Source: Glycine soja
Lineage: Eukaryota; Streptophyta; Magnoliopsida; Fabales; Fabaceae
Assembly (NCBI RefSeq): GCF_004193775.1
Contig: NC_041018.1
Coordinates: forward strand, 35,098,913 to 35,162,912
Direction: 5' to 3'
Length of the DNA: 64,000 nt
The position numbers and the translations under genes were made by a program. Every line of letters starts with the position of its first letter. Positions within the stretch are counted from its first letter, which is position 1. This document shows positions 36,424 to 47,957 of this stretch, piece after piece. Below the pieces are notes generated by a model. That model saw only the letters and a program-made list of their open reading frames with translations. It did no database searches and was not told the DNA's origin.

Positions 36424-37412
36424 CATAATTTTTTGTGGGGCAAAGCGGATATTGGCAAAAACAAGCCCTTGATTGCTTAGTCAGTAGTTTGTTCTCCGGA
36501 AAAGAAAAAAAGAAGTTTAGGAATTTTTAATCTCAAGGATTGGAACCTTGCGCTTCTTTCCCGTATCCTATGGGACTTTCATTGTAAGAAAGATTCTCTA
36601 TGGGTTCGGTGGGTTCACCATTACTATTTCAGAGGGAGCGATGTGTGGAATTACAATACTTCTTCATCAGATTCAGCTTTGATAAAGAAAATCATTCAAA
36701 TAAGGGACTTTATTATCTCCAAAGAACTAAGTACGAAAGAGGCCAAAAAGAGGATTCAATCTTGGAGCGCCAATGAACAATTGTTTGTTGGCAAAGTCTA
36801 TGAATACATTAGAGGTGTCAAGCCTACTGTTAGTTGGTGTTCTGTTATATGGAACCCAGCAATCCCCCCTAATATATCTTTCATTTTATGGCTTGCTAAA
36901 AGGAATCGGCTGCTTACTCTTGACAAAGCTGCTTTTTTGAACAATGATTCCCTTTGCCCTTTATGTTCAAATGAGGTTGAGTCAAATGCTCATTTGTTCT
37001 TTTCTTGCAGGAAATCTCTCCATGTTTGGGCTCACATTCGTGATTTGGCTCCTTTCCGCAGGCGTTTCACTTCTTTGCAGCGCATTACTGACTCTTTAAT
37101 TAGGAGCAGATCCACATCAGGTGTTTAAGGAAAATTTCGTTATCTGGCTATAACAACTACAGTTTACTGCATCTGGCTGTCTAGGAACAAGCTGATTTTT
37201 AAAGATTATCAATTTTCTGTAATAGAGGTTATTAGCAAGATTAAGTTTCTTATGTATAGACAAGCGCACTTGTTGCATTTGTTTTAATATCTTGATATAG
37301 GCCTTCTTGTATTAGGGAGGCTTTTGATTTTCTCTAGCTGCAGGGTATGCCCCGTTTATTGTTGTATCATTTTGGGTTTAATATAATTTACATTTTTCCC
37401 AAAAAAAAAAAT
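36424..37412 (+). mobile_element. 5'-truncated L1-type LINE with zf-RVT end and poly(A) tail
   Basis: The block encodes the C-terminal part of a plant non-LTR retrotransposon ORF2 after the RT domain. It reads GIFNLKDWNLALLSRILWDF, GSDVWNYN, and the zf-RVT region with WNPAIPPNISFILWLAKRNR and a CPLC...H...C pattern (36643-37128), then IWLSRNKLIF. The family normally follows RT with this domain. A TAG stop occurs near 36480, a frameshift near 36500-36515 and another stop at 37126-37128. The element ends with TTTAATATAATTTACATTTT and about 11 A residues (37401-37411). Loss of the 5' end is usual for LINE copies. Confidence 0.8.
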
Positions 37413-38439
37413 AAACCCCCAATTAGTACAATAGAGACAAGAAGATAAAATTTAAAAATATAGAACAGATAATGCGAAACACTTATCTCTCCTTCCAGAT
37501 ATCTTTTTCCCGATCCAATCGGATAATTTGAAGTATTACACACGTAGAACTTGCTGTCCAAAAATCAGTCTGATCCAACGGTAAACAAATTCGCAGTTAC
37601 AATCTAAAAAACGTTATCCAATGGATATACGAAAATCACTAATTTTCTCTCTCCTTCTTTCTCTAGTTGTAAATGTTTTTCCCTCTCACATGAGTCTCTC
37701 TCATTATATCTTATTATTTGATCTGACCCCTCTTACTCTACTTAGAAAGATAGCCCAACAAGTAATAGTTTTTTATGAATCCGCACCCTGTTATACTAAT
37801 TTTCATTATTGCAAAATTATATTTCAACGTGGCTTTTTATGGACATGTCCATTATATATACATTTCAAAACATTTCCCACTTCAAGTATAAATTACTTTC
37901 TGCATGTAGGGCTGCGCATACCTACGTTAAGTCAAACTTCTTTAGTTAAACTAGTACGATCAATATATATTAAAATTAGTAGGATCGAATAATGCCAACT
38001 TTAGTCTTGACTTTGATTTTCGTAATAATCTTTTGTTATTGATTCTGTGATTGTAAGCCTCATTAATCATTATAAGCCTCTATTACTCATGTGATCTATT
38101 TTATTTTTTTTGGAACAAGGCTTATAATAAGAGAGTTAAATTTGGCAATACCCACCAGCATCAAATTTAACGGTAATAGTACATAAACACTACCTAGCAA
38201 GAAAAAGTAAAATAAAAATGACATTTTTTCCATAACAAGTTGTGACATTTAAGATCTGAATTTTGTAAGGTTTTCCACCTCACACTAGAATTTTGAAGCT
38301 TAGCAAATGCATTCTTGAAATTTTCAAAGACTATATTCCCATTGTCCGCCCATTTTTTTATTCATTGTAAAAAAGGTAAGTTCTCTTAACATATGAACAT
38401 TAAAGTTCCATTTAGGTTATGAAAAAATTCAATATTTAT
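37413..38439. other. Non-coding, no gene supported
   Basis: The 123-codon frame at 37621-37992 has hydrophobic, low-complexity text and no family resemblance, and I do not call it a gene. The beginning may be the right-hand part of the retroelement remnant split by the LINE. Confidence 0.4.
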
Positions 38440-38832
38440 TAAAGGTTTAAATATGTTTTTATCTCTAATAAATATTTGATTTTTATGTTTGTTTCTTATA
38501 AATTTTTAGTTTGCCTTCAGTTCCTAATAAAATAATACTTTTATTTTTTATTCTTAATATTTTGTTTTAGTCCCTGATAAATTAAAAAAATTTGTATTTG
38601 TTTCCTAATAAATTAACAAATTTTGTTTTAATCTGTATTAATAACAAATGAGAAATATTTATCATGGAGCAAACACAAAATTTGTTAATTTATTAGGAGC
38701 TAAAAATAAGTGTCAACGACCAAAAATAAAATTATTATTTTATTAGAAACTCGCCACAAAATAAAAATTTATTAAAAAATAAATACAAAATCAAATATTT
38801 ATTAATGATAAAAAAACATATTTAATCCTTTA
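38440..38832. mobile_element. Foldback MITE with long inverted repeats
   Basis: The left arm starts TAAAGGTTTAAATATGTTTT (38440) and the right arm ends with the near-complement AAAACATATTTAATCCTTTA (38832). Similarity continues inward through ATAAATATTTGATTTT and its complement for about 45 bp, and then more weakly. Total length is about 393 bp with no coding capacity. Similar ends occur in abundant soybean foldback repeats, by my recollection. Confidence 0.75.
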
Positions 38833-40952
38833 TTAAAAAAAATTATCCGAGCAGCACCTAAGTAATTAATGTTACCCCCAAGTCACAAATAATGTTTGAG
38901 GTGCAAGAGTATACTGTATGGATTTAATTTATATATTATCATTATAGAATTTTTTACAAAAACATATATTATATACATAATACATATGATAATGTGATAA
39001 AGTATACTCAAATCTTAGTAGATATTTGTGTAAATCACTTATTACACTAGCAACTAAACTCATTCTATTCACGCATACAAGTCAAAGAAGTAAATTTTTT
39101 CTTTTCATTTATTAAATAAGATTCTTACACAGTTACTCCTCATCCCCACTTTTCATTTTCTGAAAATCTAATAGTTTTATCAAGTAACTAATCTTTAATT
39201 ATTAAATTTCAAGAAAATAAATAATAAAGATGATTATTATTGGACTAACTTGATTCCTAATCTTCAGAAAAATAATATTTTTTTTACCAGCAGTTGGATA
39301 CAAGGATCGGAAAAGGACCATATAAACCCAACAACAACCATTGTATAATAAGAGGGTGACTGTGTGTTGGCCATGGACTAGGACCGAGCTGTTTGAAAGG
39401 TAAGATTTCAGATTTCTAGTACAAGCATTGGTGTGGTTAGTTAATCAGTTACAAATTATTTTTTGGAAAATTGGTATGGTTAGTTACAGTACAAACTTTG
39501 TTAGATCTGTTAAATTATAACATATACAGAGAGGACGAACCTTTGGCTCGAGTGTGATTCTATTTTGGTAGTACAAGTTTTTTTCCAACAGTAAGTTGAT
39601 TCCATGGTCTCTCAAAACAGGTGATATAACTGTATAGATATAATTAAGAATATGAACTTTCGTGTTGGTCACATATACAGAGAGGATAATTCTTGTGTAG
39701 ACACACTTGTCTCTCATGTTAATTCTCTGAATGGATTTTGCTGGTGGAATGTTACCCCCATTTTGTTTCAGCGGATCTGAATAGGAATAGAATAGGTCTC
39801 CCAAACTATAGATTCTTATTATAGTTTCTGCAGCATGAGTTTTCGTTTTTTGTCCCCACGTGCTTATTTTATATTGCCTTTTATCCTTTTTTTATCAATG
39901 ATATTTACAAGGTGGGTGGGTGACTTAGGATCAGTGACATTTATGGTGCCAACCTAGTTGGGATCTCCCGTGAAGTTTCACCCATCCTTGGTTTATAAAA
40001 AAAAAAAAATTAAAACATATGAAAACTGATTCTAATTCAAACATTTGACACTAATGTCCAAAATCTAGCACAGTGAGACAATGCATATATATGCAGCACC
40101 TTAAACCATCAATGAATAAAAGTTAACTTGAATGAAATAAAGTTGCACAATTATTGTCAACAATAGCTTTAGCCAAATAGTAAGTTACTGATTTAACCAA
40201 TATCAGAGCAAGTTCAAAGCAGATGTCACCCTTGAGATTTGATGTGCTACCCAATCCATGACGCCTATGCAATTCCTTAAGCTAGATTAAAGTTTGAAAA
40301 TGGACCAAAAGCAAATTCAGGGTCTTCTCATTCATTAACAAAATTGCACAGTTCCATTCTTTAATTGAACATCAAATAATTGATATCATATACAATTATT
40401 TTTACCTCTTATATGTTTTTTATTTATTTATTTATTTTACATATACAAATTTCAAAAGTATCCCTCAAATTTAAGAGATGACAAAAGTTATCCCACTTTA
40501 GTTCTTAATAAACGAACATTTTCCAAAACTGCAAGAAAGTCCTTGTCTTCACAAACATCTTAGTGCACAAACATGTACTGAAGATGTATATTAAAAAAAT
40601 CTGAGTAACTCAAACAAAATTTACAAGGACATGATGTACGGCAATCCTATACAACAAGAGTAGCTAACTAATTTTCTTTTTGATTTCCTCACATGTATCT
40701 ACTTTTCAGAGACAATCATGTTCAACGCACATTGGATACTAAATGTAGGCACCTTTTCGATCTAAGATTCAAATCATGATTCACCACATTACAAGAAACT
40801 AACCCCTTCCACAATACCAACAAGAGTATCTACCACAATACCAACAAGAGTATCTAACTAATTGTGTGAAAGGCTCTCTCTCCATTTGATACCAATTTCC
40901 TCAGCAACATCCTAAAAATGAACACAAAAAAAGAAAAATGTTACAGCTTCTG
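38833..40952. other. Intergenic, 3' flank of the receptor kinase gene
   Basis: No gene is seen. At about 39910-40012 the sequence GTGCCAACCTAGTTGGGATC is followed by CACCCATCCTTGG and a 13-base A-run, which looks like a retroposon tail. A duplicated phrase CACAATACCAACAAGAGTAT occurs near 40819 and 40838. The last few hundred bases should hold the 3' UTR of the minus-strand kinase gene. Confidence 0.4.
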
Positions 40953-43391
40953 TTATCTTGGCCCTGAAAGCCTAACAGCAGAAAGATTGGCTTCACTGTT
41001 ACAATCTGATGGCCCTGAAGAAGTGCCAACCTCACTAGTAGAATAAAACCGAGAACCTAGGACAGAACAAGTTGGTGGCTTATGAACAGTGCATAGACCC
41101 TCTAACATTTGAACAACTTTGGTCATGGAAGGCCTAAGAGACATGTCTTCCTGTATGCACCACAATGCAACATTCACAGCAATGTGAACCCTTTCATCAT
41201 TTTCATAAGTTTCCACCTTTGAGTCAAGAATCTCTCTCACATTCCCTTCTTCCACCATCTTAAAAGCAAAAGATGGGAAATGAGATTTCTCTGAAGTTTC
41301 ACTGGGATCATAGTTTTTCCTCCCCCCAATGATCTCCAGCAACACCATACCATAGCTATAAACATCACTTTTCTCTGATATGGAACAGTTTGTGATCCAC
41401 TCAGGTGCAAGATACCCTCTAGTGCCTCTAAGTGTTGTGAAAACATGGCTTTGCTCACGTGTCATGAGCTTAGCCAAACCAAAATCAGAAACCTTGACCC
41501 TGAAATTATCATCTAGGAGCACATTTTCTGGTTTGATGTCACAATGAATAATCTTTGAGTCACAATCTTCATGTAGATAAGCAAGTCCTTTTGCTGTTCC
41601 AAGTGCTATGTTATACCTTGTATCCCAATCCAACACAAATTCCTCTTTGTTCTTGTTGAATATCCATTTATCCAATGAACCATTAGCCATGTACTCATAA
41701 GCAAGAACTCTATGAGACCCTTCAGCACAGAAACCTTTAAGCCTTACCAAATGGTGGTGATGAATGCTCCCTATAATGCTTACTTCAACTCTGAACTCTT
41801 TCTTCCCTTGGCCAATTCCTTCCAACTTCTTCACAGCTAGTTGAGTCCCATCTGGTAGAACTCCTTTATATACTGAACCGAAACCCCCTTCTCCAAGCCT
41901 CACAGAGAAGTTACTTGTTGCAGTTTCTAGATCAGTGTAGCTGTAACGGATTGGCATGCCAGTTAAACTCTCCAAGAAACTGTCATCTTCTGAATCCTCT
42001 TGAGGAGACTCAAGCAAATCTTCCTTTTTCCTGAAGCATCTATGTGCCACGAATAGCATACCAGAAATGACAAACAATGTTACTATGACAATGATCACAA
42101 CAACTATTGTCTGCATTTTGCTGCTTCCACTGTCTCTAGTGTCTCCTTCACTAGATACCACCTTAATATAGGACACTAAACCCGAATCTTTGTCAGATTT
42201 CTCAAAGCTTCCAATCCTGTCAAACAGGAAACAGTTCCCTGAACTGCTGTTGAAGAACATAGCAAGGCATGAGCAATTTGCACTGCAAGAGGTTTTGCAA
42301 CCAATCAAATCAGTCTTTGAAGAGGGTGGAACAAACCCAAGTGCAAAGTAATTGAGTCTATCATCAGCTTTTACAAGCTCAATGGTGCTTTTTGAGTTGC
42401 AAGGAGAGACAAACCCGGGTTTGCAATTAGGCCTAGAGCTAAGAACAGAAGGGCAGGTGCACTTTTTTTCACCACTGCATATGTTATAGGGATCACAAGG
42501 TTCTGGAGTGCTGCAAGAATCTTGTGGTATTCTTGTTGGTGAAGCAACAATTGACCCTCCACTTAGAAGATTGGAGAAAGTGATGAAGCCATCACTTCCC
42601 AAAACTGCAATCCAAGTGGCATTTGCATCTGATTCTTCAGCAAAATCCAATTCCCACAACAAGGATTTAGTCTCATCATAGAACCTCCAGGAGTTTGCAT
42701 CAAGAGTAGCTGAAGCCACCACATCACCATTTTTGTTGACAATTTTTTTGCGGCTATCCTTCTTCATAGACCAATAAGGCTGTGGAGTTTGTAAACCAGT
42801 GGAGAGAATGACACTGCCAGATTCAATCTCAAGAACATAGGTCAAGTTGTTAGGACCAGGTTCACTGACAAGTTTCATTCCCTCAATGAAATCTTGCATT
42901 GGCAACAAGGTATCTGTAGGGTGGCTGAAACTTTGCCAAATCACTCTACTATCATTCCCTAGCAAAACCAAGTTTCCAGTGTCCTTCAATTCCATTGAAG
43001 AAACACCCTTGCCACTTGTATATGTAGACCACACCACACTTTCTCCTTTATGCAAAATGACATTGCCCTTCTCATCAAACACAAATTTATCAGAATTGGA
43101 AACAGGAAGTTCCCTATTTGCAACCCAAACCAACTTGGGGGTGTGCATGTGGACTATTGCTAGTAGAAACAATGTGGAGTCATTTGCAGTGGTGACCAAA
43201 CCAAAGCCAAATTCTCCATTATATGACTCAAGCAAAATTCCATACCTGTCAATCCAATTCATTTGAGAACCTTCAATTCCCGGATAAACTTTGCCAACGT
43301 TTTGATAACTAGTCAAAACAACTTCAGAAGAAAGAAGGATACACAACAAGAGGGTATCCATGGCACTGAAGAGAGACCACTGTCTTCCCAT
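40953..43391 (-). CDS. SD2-5: G-type lectin S-receptor-like serine/threonine kinase, SD2-5 type
   Basis: This is a plasma-membrane receptor kinase of 812 residues in one exon, close to the usual length of about 820. In order: signal peptide (about 1-28), bulb-type lectin domain (about 50-170, with WVANRELPV and WQSFSHPTDTLLP), a Cys-rich EGF/PAN-like region (about 293-410), transmembrane segment (about 428-449), juxtamembrane acidic stretch, and kinase (about 495-765). Kinase landmarks are the Gly loop GEGGFGSVYKG (500-510), Lys521, Glu536, HCDIKPEN (616-623), DFG (636-638) and APEW (662-665). Cys617 replaces the Arg of RD kinases, so it is a non-RD kinase. The start at 43391 (MGRQWSLF) is chosen because it gives a normal signal peptide; an in-frame ATG at 43523 would add 44 unusual residues. 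All catalytic residues are present. Ligand unknown. Confidence 0.93.
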   Translation of the reverse strand: MGRQWSLFSAMDTLLLCILLSSEVVLTSYQNVGKVYPGIEGSQMNWIDRYGILLESYNGEFGFGLVTTANDSTLFLLAIVHMHTPKLVWVANRELPVSNSDKFVFDEKGNVILHKGESVVWSTYTSGKGVSSMELKDTGNLVLLGNDSRVIWQSFSHPTDTLLPMQDFIEGMKLVSEPGPNNLTYVLEIESGSVILSTGLQTPQPYWSMKKDSRKKIVNKNGDVVASATLDANSWRFYDETKSLLWELDFAEESDANATWIAVLGSDGFITFSNLLSGGSIVASPTRIPQDSCSTPEPCDPYNICSGEKKCTCPSVLSSRPNCKPGFVSPCNSKSTIELVKADDRLNYFALGFVPPSSKTDLIGCKTSCSANCSCLAMFFNSSSGNCFLFDRIGSFEKSDKDSGLVSYIKVVSSEGDTRDSGSSKMQTIVVVIIVIVTLFVISGMLFVAHRCFRKKEDLLESPQEDSEDDSFLESLTGMPIRYSYTDLETATSNFSVRLGEGGFGSVYKGVLPDGTQLAVKKLEGIGQGKKEFRVEVSIIGSIHHHHLVRLKGFCAEGSHRVLAYEYMANGSLDKWIFNKNKEEFVLDWDTRYNIALGTAKGLAYLHEDCDSKIIHCDIKPENVLLDDNFRVKVSDFGLAKLMTREQSHVFTTLRGTRGYLAPEWITNCSISEKSDVYSYGMVLLEIIGGRKNYDPSETSEKSHFPSFAFKMVEEGNVREILDSKVETYENDERVHIAVNVALWCIQEDMSLRPSMTKVVQMLEGLCTVHKPPTCSVLGSRFYSTSEVGTSSGPSDCNSEANLSAVRLSGPR

Positions 43392-44418
43392 GGTTTTCGT
43401 CCACAACACCCAATTATATGTCATGAAGGAGAAAGAAAGAAAAAAACGAGAAACTATGGAATTCTTTAACAAGAGAGAAGAGAGGATTGGAAAAGGCCAT
43501 AACAATAAAATCCTTACAATCACACAAGTTTAACATGAGTTTGAAAAGGCAAAAGGAACTTTCTAAGCTGAATTTTTCTATTTTGACTGCATACATAATG
43601 GAAAAGAAGTATGGAACAGAAAAAAAGTGGCAAATATGAAAGCAACGGAATAAAGAGAAAGCAATAGTTTCCTTTGTTCACATGAGATTTGACCAACTCA
43701 ACTACACTTCAAAAAGCTGAATCCTTTGTTGTTGTTTTTTTTTTCATACCTGATGAAATGGAAGAAGAATGGTGAAAATATAATGGATGGAAACGCATTA
43801 CTTTTGCGGTAACAGAAGTTAGAAGATGGGAAGAACACTTTTTTTGTTTTGAGCGAAGACCAATAAGAAGTGTGGAAGTCAGTGATAAAGTAGTTGGAAG
43901 TATTTATTGGATCTGATTGCGAGAGATTAAAGAAGAGAAAATTGCAAAAAGGTAGTATAGGGAAGCAGCATGTGAATTGTAAAGAGAATCATAATTAGAG
44001 GCTGCTGCTAAACAGTGCAACCGTTAAAGCAAACTATGGCAATGAATGAATAAGTTAAGTATAATATTATCAATATAATGATATTGCACTATTATGACCA
44101 TACAGCTGATAAAAGGTTGGCACTTGGAAGTATGTTTAGTGGATTGATTCAAACCAATTCAATGGATTTTGTATTTTGTTTTCTTAACCTGTTTGTGTCT
44201 CTGCTTGATGGGCCAGGAATTAGACACCTATTCTAGGAAACGTATGTGCAACCAAGCCGAAAGATGGGTGAAATTGATCAACCTTATATAGAGACATGCG
44301 TGTACAAGACGTTGTAGAATTAGTAATTGATAATTAATAATTATTATGCATTTGGGTTTAAGATAGATAATCTTATTGCTTATACATGATAGCATATACC
44401 AATGGTTTAGCATAAAAA

Positions 44419-44466
<48 letters not shown>

Positions 44467-45460
44467 GAGGAATCAAATTATATCGATATAATTTTGATAA
44501 TTATTATATTATTTTAAAACTTTAACTAGATAATATTTTTTTAAAATTCAATTGAAAGTTCTTATCACATAGGTCACATTATCACATAGGTCATATATGT
44601 AAAATTTCATATTAATCTAAAATCATATGTTACATCTTTCATATAAATTAAAATCAATATAATATAAATATTTCAAAATTTATTAAAATATGAATCATTT
44701 GATTATCTTATTATTGTTCAATTTTGATAAAAATTGATTCAAACAAACTTGGTGATGCATAAATATAATTCAAGGGTTGAATTAATAAAAATCATATTTT
44801 ATATCAAGTTATAAAAATGGTATAACTATTACATCATTTTTATAATTTTATATCTACATATTATCATTTTGTATCAAATTTTATTAAAATCAAATAAAAA
44901 TTTGGATGAAAGCCTATAATTGTTAATTTTTTTAAAAAAAATATCTTAATTTTAAAATTAAAAATCTAAAAGTGCTGACAGAGAAAGTTAAAAAAAACAA
45001 AAATTATATTTTAACCTATTATTTAAAATATACATTATGCACTGCCTCTCTCCCCCTAGTAAGAATAAAGCAATTATTTAGCCCCGTCATTTAACCACAT
45101 ATTCAGCAAAAAATAACACGGCAGGCACCGGGTGTGGAGGCTTCGTATATCAAATCAAATTCTAATGATTGATTAAGTATGCACGAAGCAGCTATTAAGA
45201 TTGCAAGATTACTATTTATAGTTTAATATTTAAATAAAACAAGAAACATTTTAATTATTTAAATATTCAAATCTCATACATTATTAAAAAAATATAGTAT
45301 TTCCGAACCACTTATCACCAATATTGGAATATTAAATGACGCAACTGAAGGGGACAGAACAACATGAAAAATACTTTTAAAAAAATAATACTCAGATCTT
45401 CAGTCCTTAAATAAATCACCTGAATTCAAATAACAGACCTGTGGCATATAATATCTATTT
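43392..45460. other. 5' flank of the receptor kinase gene and intergenic DNA
   Basis: The first several hundred bases upstream of 43391 should hold the leader and promoter of the minus-strand kinase gene; I could not pick a secure TATA box. An (AT)n tract lies at 44424-44462. The remainder is AT-rich and without a gene. Confidence 0.45.
44424..44462. repeat. (AT)n microsatellite
   Basis: About 39 bp of AT repeats about 1 kb upstream of the receptor kinase start codon. Confidence 0.93.
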
Positions 45461-46063
45461 TGATGAGAATCATGAAACTGGCCAAATACAGGCTAAAGGC
45501 CCAAGTGGAGAAGAACGAAGGTCCAAGTGGAGAAGGACAAAGCCCCCGAGTGGAGAAGGATGAAGGCCCAAGTGGAGAAGGATGAAGGCCCAGAGCCAGA
45601 GACACTATCAAGACTATTAATTGTTGCTGAAGGCCCAAGTTAAATATATTTTTTAGTTATAATTTTTATTTATTGTAATTTTGGCCCAAACTATTTAGAA
45701 GGCCCATGTCTATTTTTATCTTTTAGTTCAGATACACTATAAGTATTGGTTTTTGTTTTGAATAAGAAAAACTTTTGGCATTTTGATAAAATTTGGTAAG
45801 AGTTTCTCTCTGAGTTCCTTGTTGAACCAATTATTAGACTTATCAAGGTAATCCTTGTGGCGTCTATCCTGACTTATCTTCCTTCACCGGAAGTGGCGTC
45901 TACCCAGACTTATCTTCCTTCACTGGAAGTGGCGTCTAACCTGACTTATCTTCCTTCACCGGAAGTGGCGTCTACCCTGACTTATCTTCCTTCACTGGAA
46001 GTGGCGTCATCCAAACCTTCGTAGCCTGTATCAAACGATCCACTCCTACTCAGGTTCACATCA
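45461..46063 (+). repeat. 5' LTR of the gypsy element
   Basis: The U3 side has about four copies of a 26-33-bp unit with AAGTGGAGAAGGA. A TATA-like box (CACTATAAGTAT) lies near 45735. The 3' part has four copies of a 36-bp unit with GTGGCGTCTACC and GACTTATCTTCCTTCAC. The LTR ends CA at 46063. Confidence 0.95.
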
Positions 46064-46065
46064 TC

Positions 46066-46077
46066 TGGTATCAGAGC
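46066..46077 (+). promoter_or_regulatory. tRNA-iMet primer-binding site
   Basis: TGGTATCAGAGC is the standard plant retrotransposon primer-binding site, pairing with the 3' end of initiator methionine tRNA. It lies two bases after the 5' LTR end. Confidence 0.93.
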
Positions 46078-46544
46078 TTTGGCTCTTGATACAGGTTCTA
46101 TCCTATCCTATCCTTTTTTTTTTCTTTTTTTTGGTGATTTGTCCTTGTTTCGTTCTTGTTTGCGTCTTGTTGCGTTCTTGTTTGTGTCTTTGTTTCGTTC
46201 TTGTTCTTGTCACGTTTTTTGTTTTTGTTTTTGTTTCTTGTATCTTTCAGACTTTGTTTTAAAAAAAATGTTGTTTGAGTTCTGTTTCAAGTAAAAAGAA
46301 AAAAAAGTTGCAGAATTTTTATTTTATTTTATTTTTAAAAAAAAAAAAGAGAAGAAAAGAAGAAAAAAAAGTGGGTGTTTGATCTTTGAACACGAAATTG
46401 AGGCATTTAGAGGTGTTTTTTTTGGAAAGAAAATCGTGGATCAAGTCCCCTTTTCTAGATTCTCCTCTGAATTCTGAGCGTTTTAATATATAGTGGGCCT
46501 CAAACGGACAACCGTAGCAAAAGTTATGAGCATTTGAAGTTACT

Positions 46545-46840
46545 TGTCATATCTGTTATCTTATCTGTTATCCTATCTATTATCTTATTTGTTATCATAT
46601 CTGTTATCCAAATTAAATCTAATTTGTTATCCAAATCTGATCTGTTATCCAAATCAAATCAAATCAAAATTTGTTATCCAAATCAAATCAAGTCTAATCT
46701 GTTATCCAAATCAAATCCAATCTGCTATCCAAATCAAGTCTAATCTGTTATCCAAATTAAATCTAAATCCAAATCAAGTCTAATCTGTTAACCAAAATCA
46801 AATCTGATTTGTTATCAAAATTAAATCTGTTACACAGTCT
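46545..46840. repeat. Degenerate short-repeat leader of the gypsy element
   Basis: A tract of repeated ATCTGTTATC units (46545-46600) passes into repeated TTATCCAAATCAAATC and AATCAAGTCTAATCTG units up to about 46840. It lies between the primer-binding site and the start of the ORF. Frames through it are repeats, not genes. Confidence 0.85.
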
Positions 46841-47075
46841 GTGATAATTAAACTGTCTTTCCTGTTATATACCTTGTGTGTCTAATTTGATTCATCCAGG
46901 AACTTAAGAGGGAGTGAGTGGTAAAAGGCAAGAGTGAAAACATCACACAAAAGCCTATATTGAGAGCATCAAACACGAGTGAACTACCATCAAAGAGAGA
47001 AACACGTGAGTAGAGTGTGGTGAGGTTCTGAATTTTTTTTTTTTGATTTACTACAAAATTCTTTGTTCCTTAATC

Positions 47076-47957
47076 ATGGCAAGAGCTGGTGACAATGGTG
47101 GTGTATATCATCAACTGGACGAATCTCAACGCTTATTTCTGGACGCGTGGACTACACAAATGCAACGTTTGTTGAACCGTAACAAAGAAAAGCCCTACAG
47201 ACGAATAGCCAAATCTTCCTCATTTACTCTTAAACCTCTATCCCCTAGAGAAGTGTGTGATGACCAAATCAGAATGAGAGAAAAGAGAGAACAAGAGAAA
47301 GAAAATAGTGAGGCACCACAAAGGAATATGAAAAAGAAGAGTGATACACCCGAGGAAAAGAGTGATACACATGAGAGAAAATTTAATTATTTTGCAGAGG
47401 CGAGTGAAGTGACGAAAGTGTTACCTGCTCATGAACCACTCAATCTACAGTATTGCAAAGACAGTAAAATTTCTACTGATAATTCTAATGAGTTTACTAT
47501 TTCTATTTCTCCTAGTGTTCAACCATTATCGCAGGAATTTAAAAATGTCTTTCCTAAGGAGATTCCTCATGGACTACCACCTTCAAGAGGCATAGAACAT
47601 CAAGTTGATCTCCTCCCCGGAGCTTCATTGCCTAACAGGCCAACTTACAAAAGCAATCCCCAAGAGACTCAACGTAAGGATGCACATGCCAAAGTTGAGT
47701 ATGTGAAAAGATTGTATGACCAAGTGAAGGTGCAAATTGCAAAGAAGAATGAAAGCTATGTCAAGCAAGCCCACAAGAAAAGGAAGGAAGTGGTACTTGA
47801 ACACGGTGATGATCCTGAACATTTGAGGACAAATGTTTTCCAAGAAGGAGGGAATGATGAGAATCATGAAACTGGCCAAATACAGGCTAAAGGCCCAAGT
47901 GGAGAAGAACGAAGGCCCAAGTGGAGAAGGACAAAGCCCCCGAGTGGAGAAGGATGA
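47076..47957 (+). CDS. Gag-RT-integrase fusion remnant of a gypsy element
   Basis: The 293-residue frame starts MARAGDNGGVYHQLDESQ, the N-terminus of soybean Ty3/gypsy gag. At about residues 160-202 it switches to the region just before the RT domain (FPKEIPHGLPPSRGIEHQ, LLPGASLPNRPTYKSNPQET). From about 206 it reads integrase C-terminal text (VEYVKRLYDQVKVQIAKKNE), then DPEHLRTNVFQEGGND. So several long internal deletions have kept the frame open. RT and integrase catalytic motifs are absent. The last 34 codons and the stop lie inside the 3' LTR. The gag piece may still have RNA-packaging function, which is inference. Confidence 0.75.
   Translation: MARAGDNGGVYHQLDESQRLFLDAWTTQMQRLLNRNKEKPYRRIAKSSSFTLKPLSPREVCDDQIRMREKREQEKENSEAPQRNMKKKSDTPEEKSDTHERKFNYFAEASEVTKVLPAHEPLNLQYCKDSKISTDNSNEFTISISPSVQPLSQEFKNVFPKEIPHGLPPSRGIEHQVDLLPGASLPNRPTYKSNPQETQRKDAHAKVEYVKRLYDQVKVQIAKKNESYVKQAHKKRKEVVLEHGDDPEHLRTNVFQEGGNDENHETGQIQAKGPSGEERRPKWRRTKPPSGEG

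Noticed and set aside
37621..37992. 123-codon plus-strand ORF
   Set aside because: Hydrophobic AT-driven composition, no family resemblance, and located in retroelement debris.
43392..43523. Upstream in-frame ATG of the receptor kinase at 43523
   Set aside because: It adds 44 residues before a normal signal peptide, which is not usual for the family.
45426..45638. Minus-strand ORF in the gypsy LTR, present again at 47625-48032
   Set aside because: It is the antisense of LTR repeat units, occurs in both LTRs, and has no family.
46079..46294. 71-codon ORF after the primer-binding site
   Set aside because: It is Phe/Leu/Cys-rich text from a T-rich leader, without family or conserved start.
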